Shown here: positions 55,441 through 64,000 of the stretch, in pieces | Numbering within the stretch: the stretch's first letter is position 1 | Layout: every line of letters begins with the position of its first letter | Source of the DNA: Darksidea phi | Lineage: Eukaryota > Ascomycota > Dothideomycetes > Pleosporales > Lentitheciaceae | DNA: 64,000 bases | Assembly (NCBI GenBank): GCA_030770425.1 | Contig: JASJFT010000153.1 | Location: forward strand, 1-64,000 | Direction: 5' to 3' | Position numbers and translations under genes: made by a program | The notes under the pieces: generated by a model | What the model was told of the DNA's origin: nothing | The model's input: only the letters and a program-made list of their open reading frames with translations | Databases searched by the model: none

Positions 55441-56442
55441 ATTAGGAGCTGTTATTGTCCTGTAGTTACTGCCTATTACGTGAGATATCGAAACATTAAA
55501 ACACAATAAGGTGATTAGAATCACGAAAAACACAGCCAGCCCAGGAGCCAACGTGACGTCACGCCGGGTAGTGGCCCAAGCTCCTGGGGGAGGGGGTCTT
55601 CATCAAGTATATGGGGTTTGTTGGGTGGGAGAATGGCTTGAAGAGGTTGGTGCAAGAAAGCTTGGAGGAGCGGCTGGTGGAAGAAGGATTCAACAATGGG
55701 TTGACGGTGTTTTTCCACCGTGCCCTCGGTCACAGTCACAAAGTAGTAGCAGTGACCCACTTGGTTTGTGGTACCGTCCTAAATACATGAACTCTTCCTT
55801 CCCCCCGCGCTTATTCAAGCTTCAATCTGTCTAGCGCTTCACCTCAACCTTCTCCTCTGGCCCACTCTTTCCATTCCGCGCCGCAACAAGCCGCCCATCC
55901 CTTCCTAGCATATATTCCCTTTACAAACTTTCCACACTCACGGCCATTCCCCACATAGTATTTTTATTTCCTATAATCGTAAACTCAATACGTTTATGTT
56001 AAATTACTCCATGGACACAGCATACACTTATCGCACCAAGGCTTCGGCTAATACATCGGTACTAGATACGGGTATGTTACATGTTACTTGATGGGAAGTA
56101 GAAGCGAAAGGCGATCTACGGTTTAAAACCAGGTGTTGAAAGTTTCTATGTCGATGGTGTAGTGGAAGAAGCTGTACAAGCACGCATCTCTATTTGTACG
56201 CGCCAGGTTTGTAGTGTCACTTCGGTTATACCGTCATCAGAGCCATCTACGGAGGCGGCAATGCACTTCGCGTCAAGGTCAGGTCTGCTCCCCACCCAAC
56301 ATGCACTCATACCCTCCATTCCGCAAATGAATACATTCGCGCTACTTATGTACAGCTTGGCAAAGACATTTGGACTATCTATCTCTACACCTGTGGTGCC
56401 TCAATCCGACATCTTTCTCCCACGCACATCCATTTTCCAAAC
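55441..56442. other. Intergenic, no gene seen
   Basis: The composition returns to normal by 55.5 kb. Only short frames are present. This holds the 3' flank of LAS21. Confidence 0.45.
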
Positions 56443-59400
56443 CTACCACCTCCCAACTCCCCAAAGCAGCCCACCCAACCCCATGGTTGCCCCAAAATGA
56501 AACGCTATGCCCCACGCCATCGCGAACAGATACTTGGGACTAAACACAGTCCAAATAAACAAATGCGTCCGCAACGCCGTACAAGCTAGCATAACGCTCG
56601 TAGTACTAATCCCTGTCCACAACGTAAGCAGTGCCAAATGCCTCCCCCACGCCTCACCGTCTTTCCGCCTATCCTGCACGGCCTGCTCCTGCTTCGCCAT
56701 CTGTTCAAGATGATCGCGTTCTTTTTGGATCCAATCACGACTATCCACTTCCTCCATCATGATATTTCTGCGGATTTTGCCATGGTCGCCGAGGAGCAAC
56801 ACGCCAACGGCGGTGAAGTAGATGGGCCCCGCCCAGTTCGATAAGAAGAGTAAGAGGCCGACGGCGAGGACGTTGTACCCGCTAACGCCGTTGTACGAGT
56901 TCGAGAGGTCGATGCTGGAGATGGCGTTTGAGTTTCCGAGAGCGAAGAAGGAGGAATGCATTAGGAGGAGCGTGGTTGTTGTTACTGGGGTCGGGGGGAG
57001 GTTGAGGAGCGCTGAGGGAGAGATTGTTAGTATGGACTGTTGGAAGGAGGGGTATGACTGGGTAGTGACTCACAGAGAAAGAAGAACTGCAGGCGGAAGA
57101 GAAGGAAAAGCGGGATATTCTGCGCTCTAGTCTGCGTGATGAGGAAGAGGGAGATGAGATCGAATAAAGCGACCGCAAAATCTGTTAAGTCAGTTAATCA
57201 TCCCATCTCCCTGCCGAAACAACACTTACCGCCAGTCCCATCCCCCTTTCTTCCTTTAGATCTCCTCCATTCCGCAATCCCAATCCAAAATGCACTCAAC
57301 ATCAACCCGCCAAACACCATCTGCGCAATGCCCACAAGACTCAACCCCTCAACCCATTGAATCAACCCGGCGCTGATACCCCTCGTCAGCTCCGGTGCGT
57401 CTCTTGCCGTAAATGCAAGTTTGAACACAAATGCTGTTCCACCCAACGGCAATACGGCCGCCATGCCCATCACTCGGTTAGCATCAGACTCTTCCGTACC
57501 AAACCTGACCCCACTTTGCCCTTCAAAAGTAGCGATAGAGCGCGCTACGTGGCGCGAGAGGCGGACAGTAAGGTCGAGATAAGTAGCCCCGATGAGACTC
57601 CACAGGATAATTGAGTTTGAGCCATGGAGGACCTGGGAATGTACGATGTCGTCCGCACCCGAGAACTTCTGGCCTGTTTGGTTCCATCTCCTGATCACAC
57701 GGTGAAGAATACCGAGCATAATAGCAGGATGGAGGATGAACTTGCGATACCATTCTTTGCGCGAGGACGAGATGAACAGGTAGAAGAACCAGGCCGAGGT
57801 GGCCCAGTACCAGAAGTTGTGTTCTTCTTCAACGTAGGAGGAGGCGAACATAAGGATGCTGTAGAGGATGAGGATAAGGATGTAGGCGATACCCTGTGGG
57901 CCGATTGGGCGGAGGGCGGGAAGTGTTAAAAGGGTTAGTATAATAGAAAGAGAGGCAAGAGCGGTGCCAAGGATGAGACGGGAGACGTCGTAATTCGAGG
58001 CCGTGCTGGACATGGTTTCTTGGGCCGTTTGCATGAACTCGCGTGCAATTAGCGGAGAGCTAGCTAGAAGAGTTTCAGTTGAGCACTTACCGCGTAAAGC
58101 CTATCTACCCTCATCTTCGGATGTATCGTAGCGATAGTCGACATGATTTGCACAACGCCCTGCCATTTGCAAGCCAGCATCTGGCCATCCGACTGCAACT
58201 CGTTAATTCGCTTTTCTGCCTTCCCTACCATGCCATACGTACGGGCGAGGAGCACTCCTTCTCGATATCTCTCATCTCATCCCCAAAGTCTAGACTTGGA
58301 TACGTCGCTTCCACAATCGTCTTCATCTGCCTCGCATTTCTCAGCAGTAACTGAATCCGGTCGCGTCCTTTGATAATTAGCCTCTCCCATCCGCCCTGCT
58401 TCTCCATTCACACTTACCATCATCCCAGAACCCTAGTAGCTCCTTAATAAAAACACCCAAATTATTCCTCGGCACCGGAAATCCCATTAGACCCGCAAGC
58501 GTCGGCGCAATGTCACTTTGCTCCACCATACGATAGTACTCGAATTCACCTCCTTCTGGCTTGATTGGACTAGTCCGATTCGTAAACTGCGTGATTCTCT
58601 TGAGTTTGGGTGACATAAAGACCAGAGCCGGAGATGTTTCGCCTGGCGCCGAGCCGCCATGGTTCCCGCCTTCGTTCATGCCGTGGTCGCCGCATAGAAC
58701 GAAGAGCGTGTTGGCGAGGTGGTCTCGTGTCTCAATGGCTGTGTAGATCTGGCGCACTATCTCGTCCATTTCCTTTTGCTTGGGGATCATGTTAGGGCTA
58801 CTTATTATTAGCACCTTGTCTCACGTCATTGAATACCATGTGTGGGAACTACCTCTTAGGGCCAGCCTTGTGCCCGATATGATCCAAACCCAGATAATGC
58901 AGAATCATCGCATTCCAATCACCATTCCCCAACTCGTCTGGAACATGCCTCGTCACATTATTATCCACTTCTGTGAAGTCCTGCATTTCAACATCAACAT
59001 TAATCTCATTTCTCTATCTACAGTGACAGGGCCATGGTAGCTACTAACCGAAACGAAAAAGCTACTCGTCCCATCCGCACGCACAAAGAATTCTGGAAAG
59101 AGCTTCAACCACGTATCATCGCCGTACATGACCAGCTTCCCGTCCCCTTTCGCTTTTATCTGCGCGAGCCATGTGTCTTGAGTCGCAAGGGTGGATGTTG
59201 TGTCTGACTCGGCGAAGTTAAGGATCACGTCGAGAAAGGAGGGGATGGAGCCTGATGTCATGGCTTTCACGCGAGGCATTGTAATTGTGGGTGATGTGGC
59301 GTGCGCTGTGAAGGGGAGCGCTGTGCCGCCTCGAATCAAACTGGTAAAGTCATTAGCGGTCTGCCAATTATCCCTTGCTCAATTGCTTCTCTCTCCCCAG

Positions 59401-59688
59401 CTCGTGCACTCACCTCTGTACAAATGTCATTCCACTCTCCTCTCCGTATACAAAATCGCTCCTCAGCGCATCCACAACCATGAACACCAACCGCTCAAAC
59501 GACGCGTCCGGCAAACTCTCCGTTCCACTCCCCTTCTCCCAGCCCATGCGATCTTCCCATCCCAGTTCCTCATACTTCGCCAGCCCAGGCATAAAAGGCT
59601 TGTATGGAAAGAACCCTGTCGCAAAGACAAGGATAGCGATGGGAATGAGGAGGTTCGCGAGGGCGAGGAGGATCGTTCGGGACGCCAT
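56443..59688 (-). CDS. las21: GPI ethanolamine phosphate transferase 2 (LAS21/GPI7)
   Basis: Eight exons by my reading: 59688-59414, 59340-59049, 58980-58853, 58797-58418, 58367-58091, 58037-57230, 57181-57074 and 57011-56443. The enzyme adds ethanolamine phosphate to the second mannose of GPI anchors in the ER. It starts with a signal anchor ('LLALANLLIPIAILVFATGF'), then the alkaline-phosphatase-like domain: 'VVDALRSDFVYG', 'KAMTSGSIPSFLDVI', 'DFTEVDNNVTRHV', 'MILHYLGLDHIGHKAGP', 'LCGDHGMNEGGNHGGSAPGE'. The many-helix C-terminal membrane region begins after 'QTAQETMSSTASNYDVSRL'. Summed exon length is two bases over a multiple of three: within exon 5, the frame changes between 'YPSLDFGDEMRDIEKEC' and 'KRINELQSDGQML', with no normal-sized intron available (see findings). 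It is head-to-head with the FUN14 gene. Confidence 0.92.
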
Positions 59689-60212
59689 CGCACAGGTGTT
59701 GTAGGTGTAAAATGGAATCGCGGGGAAATCGAGGGTCTCTCGCTTGTTAGTAGCAATGCAATGGGCTATGCCATTGTCGAGGAGGTGGGAAGTTCAACAT
59801 GAAACTCGACACGAAGTCGCGAACTTTCCCACGACACATCAGGGTCTAAGCTTCAGTCTAAAAGTAGCCTAGCGTCACGCTAGTATCAGCCAATGACCTC
59901 ACCGCAGGGAACCTTACCGCAGCTCCCACATTCAGTCTTACCACCTATTCTATGTTTACGCGCCATTGAAACGGCGTATTCCTTCCTTTGCTCCCAAGCA
60001 AGCCAAGGCATCCTTCTCGAATCGGTTCGGCTTCTCCAAAGAAGGAATCGGAGCTGCTGCTGCTGTGGCCACAAGATCACACCCGCAAGGACGAATTAAC
60101 AGCGTACCTCCACCGAACGACCCTTATCCACAGTAAAAGAGCTAGTAGAAGGACAAAAAGATCAAACACACTCCATCCGCCACTACCCTGTCGCCCCCAT
60201 TCCGCATCTACA
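59689..60212. promoter_or_regulatory. Shared spacer of LAS21 and the FUN14-domain gene
   Basis: 524 bases between two divergent starts. It must contain both promoters. No clear core elements are recognisable. Confidence 0.5.
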
Positions 60213-60861
60213 ATGGCCTTCCTTCTCCCCGGTTTCCGGCGCGGGTTGATGCTATCGACACCCCTCATCCTCTCAACACCCCTCTTAATCCACGCACACC
60301 GTCACCCAATCCTCTGCGGTGGTCCAGATCCTCTCACAAATATCAGTTCCGACTTGAGGAATCGATATGCTAGTGAAGCTCAAACACCCGTAATCAAACA
60401 ATCAGGAGCACCAAATCCCCGCGCAGTCCGCCAAATCAGCATGGGTAGTATCTTAGGCGTGCTGGTTGGCCTAGGTGTAAGCGTCTTTAGCAAACCGCTA
60501 GCCATCCTAATCGGACTAGGAATAGTATGCATACAGGTACGTAAACATGTCGCGACCGTAAACACCGTGTCATTTCAAAATACATGGGGATATCTAAGGC
60601 TCACACAACGTTACACCTCCTATGTCTCTACCCTACTCACGCGCTCAGAAGAGAAGCAAATTGAACATAGGTGGAAAGGGGTAGAAAAAGGAAGCTGACA
60701 AGCATCAGTTCATTGAATCACGTGGTATCCACGTTATTCCGTACTCATATCTGCAACGGCGCTTCAAATCGACGAATATCCGGTCTTTGATTCGAGACAA
60801 TGTAGCGTTCAAGCTTTCATTTGGTTTGACGTTTGCGCTGGCCGCGTTCGCCGAGTTCTAG
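60213..60861 (+). CDS. FUN14-domain mitochondrial membrane protein
   Basis: Two exons: 60213-60536 and 60709-60861, joined over a 172-base intron (GTACGT...CTGAC...CAG), giving 158 residues. The N-terminus is basic and hydroxylated ('MAFLLPGFRRGLMLSTPLIL'), consistent with mitochondrial targeting. The FUN14 core is clear: 'ISMGSILGVLVGLGVSVFSK' and 'PLAILIGLGIVCIQFLESRG', then the C-terminal helix 'KLSFGLTFALAAFAEF' to the stop. In animals, FUNDC1 is an outer-membrane mitophagy receptor; fungal members are less defined. I see no obvious Atg8-interacting YxxL in the N-terminus, so a mitophagy role is unproven. The frame is open upstream of the chosen ATG but lacks coding character. Confidence 0.9.
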
Positions 60862-60905
60862 ATCAATTCGATTGCACGACGGGCGCATGGTACAGGGCGG
60901 GCGAT

Positions 60906-63900
60906 CTAGTAGTTGAAGCGATGCGCATGATGCATTATCTGCGGCGCGAACTGCAGCTGCAGCTGCTTGCAGCTCTGCCAGAAAGCTTTCACAGCTTCTT
61001 TGAAGGCATTGGCATTCTTCGCGTTCCTGTACATATATCAGCAGTGTGTCTATAGCTACGAAGTGGGAAGCCATACCTCATCATACTCTCAATGACCTTC
61101 CGCACCATGTCCTCTGTCGCCGGATCGCCTTGGAGCCGTTGGATGAGTGGCTGCTCCGTCAACGCCACAGTAATATACGCCCTCGCCTGCCGATCGTACT
61201 GGATCAGCTTTCTCAACGGCGCAAGGATATGCTCCAAGCTCGTGTAATCAACCTCTCCGCACACATTGGCCATGAGGGCAAACGTGACAGCTTGGCCAAA
61301 GTGATTCGCGATATCCTGGCACATAATTTGGTCCGGACTACCTGTAGCACCTGTCTTCTCGAATATGTCCTTCCAGAGCGAAGCCGATGCGCGCTTAGGC
61401 AGAACCTCTGGCGACTTTATGCATTCGACACTAAAGTCAAAGGTACCCTTGAGAACATCTGGATGCTCATTCTTCAGGATGGTGGCATTCTGTTTGACAA
61501 AGTTTTGGACGAGCTCGATGCAGCCTACGGATACTTCAGGATCGTTGCGCGGGTGTTGGAGCGCTTGCATGATGCTCAGATCGTAATGGAGAAGTCGCTG
61601 CGCCTGTAACTCGAATTCGCGATGCTTCTTATGCGAAGAAACCCAACAGCATGCAGTCTCTAATACGTATGTCAACCTCGGAGTCTGAGCATTCGTTCGC
61701 GTGATGTAGTCGACGGCGGCAGATGGAGGAAGTACGAAAGGACCAGGACCCATCTCTTTGAATCCAGAACGGAAGATATTGCAGGAAGACTCAATAATCT
61801 CGTCGTTCGAGGGGAATACCTGAGTGAGGTAGTTGATGAAGTTGATGATCTGCTCCTGGATTACTTTCCCAGCACCTTGGGTCCAGAACATTGACTCGTT
61901 CTCCGTCAGCTCTAGATCTACTACGTCTTCGTCCGATGCCTGCAGTGCTCGCGCGATGCACGAAAGACATTTCAGAGTCGTCATAGCAAGCACTTGTCCT
62001 TGTTCTGCGTCGTTGCCATCCTTCGTGAGGTTGATAGCCTGCGCGGCATCGTGTGCAACATATTGGAAAATGTGTTGCACGCCGGCTAACTGTTTCTCGT
62101 CCGAATCTTCGGCTTGAACAATCGCCGCAATGCCTTCCAAGACTTTGCTCTTCGTATACTCCTCAGCTGTTGGGTATGTGAGGAACTGCTCATACATTTG
62201 GAAAAACGAGCTGAGCTCGCTAGTCAACGATTTCCTGCATTCGGAACAGAGGGAAGCGAATGACTTCGCCGCCCCATGTGCCAATGACGGCTGGGCGAGT
62301 GCGCTAAGCAGGAATGGCAGAACTTGCGGCAGAAAACGTGGGTTGCGGAGGAAGAAATGGTTGAAAGCCGCCACCAGGTCGACGGCGGTTCTTCTCGTCA
62401 CTCCAGGTATCCCTGCATTTTCCGTCATGGTGGAGAAGAGGGGTCGCTCAAATAGAGTGCCGAGTAGTCCGTCAACGTTTGTCAGAGCATCGGCTAGGGA
62501 GATCAAACAGAAAAGTCCTGCTTCCAGCTCCAGCCATTTGCTAGCTTCGAGAGCATGTACCGCGAAGCTGATGAACTGTTCGGTCAAGCTATCGCGGAGT
62601 AGCTCGAAAGCCTCCATGGTTATATCGCGAACATCCATTCGAAAGACCTTGAAAGTTCTTTTAGAATCAGAATCCCATGTCTTTGTGACTTCAGAAGGTG
62701 GGTAGATGGTCTTCTGCAGCAGTTCCGAAACCACTTGGATGACATTATTTCTTGCGGAGTCCAACCAAGCCGGCTGCTCCGTTTCCAAATAGAGGAATGA
62801 CTCTTCCGCGACAGTGGTGACATAGTTGCTCCAGAAGTCCAGCACGACAAGTGCAACTTCGTCTTCTACGCCGACGGGTTCTGGGTATTTGAGAAGGCCG
62901 TGTAAGTAAGCTGTGATATGTCAGCAAAGCTGGCACGATGCGAGACGGCAAGGCATCCTCTCCTTCTTCTGACTTACATAGTACTTGCTGATGATGGGGA
63001 CTGTCTGGCTCTTGGTAGAGCTTCTTAGTCTCAGTCAGCTCTTGGCCGTAGGCAACGATGATCCTTGCTAACGATACGGTCTCAGCGTCACAATTTTGAA
63101 GAATCTCTTGGCCCCATTGGCCTGCGATCGCGGTCCAGAGCACTAGTAGGTGTTTCTCTTCGAAGAACTTCGGGTAACCTTCAAGGACATCTGCCACAAA
63201 TTCCATCGCATCGTCCACGTGGTACTCAAGGCAAGAAAAAGCAAGCTCGGTCACAGAACGTAGATAGCGAAGCTTGTCAGGCACCTCCTTAAATTCGGAT
63301 TGTGCATAGAATATCCAGCCCTTGTGTTTGTTAGAGTAGATCAATTGCAGTCGGACGGGAACGTACGAGATAGCATTTTAATGATGCCGCACAAAGCTTC
63401 TCACCAAGCTGGGACGAGTGTTCGTGATTAGGATCATTTGGTGGGGTCGAGAGATATTTGATGCCTCGCCCAAAGGCAACCTGGAGCAGAATTTCAATGC
63501 TCTCTACATTGGCTACCATACGATCATGTGGTGTTCGACTAATCCAGAGTTAGTAAGATAGGTTTGACGCGTTCCAGCTGGCTTACGCACTTTGGATTAT
63601 TCGACATTCTCTTCGTCTCGTCAGCCAAGTTCATTGCGAATTCTAGGAGAACGAGTAGGCGTTCATCTGAGAGCTGCGGTAGGATATCCCATGTCGATGG
63701 GTGGTTTTTGAGTGCATCGTCCAGGACCGGCTGCTGCAATGCAAAAGAAACTGCGAGACTACGTATGCACTCAGTCCAAGAGGATATGGGCTTCGTAAAA
63801 TACTGAGCAAGCGTCGAACACAGCTTTCGTGTAGCAGCAGAGGAGGCCGGGTGGCAGACGAGGTGTTGCTGGTGGTTGTCAGCTCAGTTTTTAGTATGAG

Positions 63901-64000
63901 AAGGCAGTGAACATACGATGAGTTTTGAGAGAAGCTGCACCGACTCCTGCTCACTTAGGCCGGCACTTGACGAATGATTAGCATCTTGGAAAGGAAGGGC
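60906..64000 (-). CDS. Karyopherin, importin-13/Kap111-like, N-terminus beyond the window
   Basis: Six visible exons: (from beyond 64000)-63917, 63868-63591, 63538-63367, 63320-62978, 62910-61077 and 61026-60906. All phases agree, giving about 944 residues to the stop. The protein is a continuous set of HEAT-like helix pairs, for example 'LCSTLAQYFTKPISSWTECI', 'GWIFYAQSEFKEVPDKLRYL', 'LLKYPEPVGVEDEVALVVLD' and 'AVHALEASKWLELEAGLFCL', in the order seen in importin-13/transportin-3-type beta-karyopherins, which carry cargo through nuclear pores under Ran control. The exon at 63868 starts inside the N-terminal third, so the first 50-100 residues or more, including the Ran-binding N-terminal HEATs, are missing here. 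Its stop is 44 bases from that of the convergent FUN14 gene. Confidence 0.85.

Overview
This window is nuclear DNA of a filamentous ascomycete (Pezizomycotina; Dothideomycetes is my best guess, by inference). The evidence: genes broken by 46-70 bp GT-AG introns with CTRAC-like branch points, a fungal NACHT-WD40 receptor, RTA1 and Fungal_trans_2 family genes, long pyrimidine-rich leaders, and a repeat pair that differs mainly by C-to-T and G-to-A changes, as in RIP (repeat-induced point mutation). There are no operons, tRNAs, rRNAs or CRISPR arrays that I can support. Intron positions were read by eye from splice signals and reading-frame continuity.

Left part (1-22 kb). A poor-quality poly-C contig edge is followed by a DUF7587-like gene, an HbpS/UPF0303-like gene, and a membrane-anchored pepsin-like protein divergent from a 1231-residue ankyrin-CorA-like channel protein. 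Next is the most notable locus: a minus-strand NLR-type STAND receptor (HeLo-like N-terminus, NACHT, then about 14 near-identical 42-residue WD40 units). It carries a 209-N assembly gap inside the repeat array, and a candidate solo LTR lies just past its 3' end. Upstream are two decayed or frameshifted members of an LPREL-type family, a 7-TM protein of unknown function and a protein-kinase-like gene.

Middle (22-48.4 kb). A coiled-coil/TM protein, an APH-type kinase divergent from a manganese-type CDF transporter, a broken unknown gene, an RTA1-type 7-TM lipid translocator, a GNAT acetyltransferase, two Fungal_trans_2 regulators that lack a zinc cluster, and a pair of small Cys-rich proteins, one with a long GGYPQGQ repeat tail. 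Several multi-kb stretches show no supportable gene.

Right part (48.4-64 kb). A gene-poor stretch contains one two-exon microprotein candidate and a RIP-degraded tandem repeat followed by retroelement-like debris. The last 7.5 kb is dense housekeeping: LAS21/GPI7 (GPI-anchor ethanolamine phosphate transferase), head-to-head with a FUN14-domain gene, which runs tail-to-tail into an importin-13/Kap111-like karyopherin cut by the window edge.

I did not see a clearly new multi-gene system. The best lead is the NLR with its homogenised, surface-hypervariable WD array, an arrangement typical of fungal non-self recognition, and its broken neighbours.
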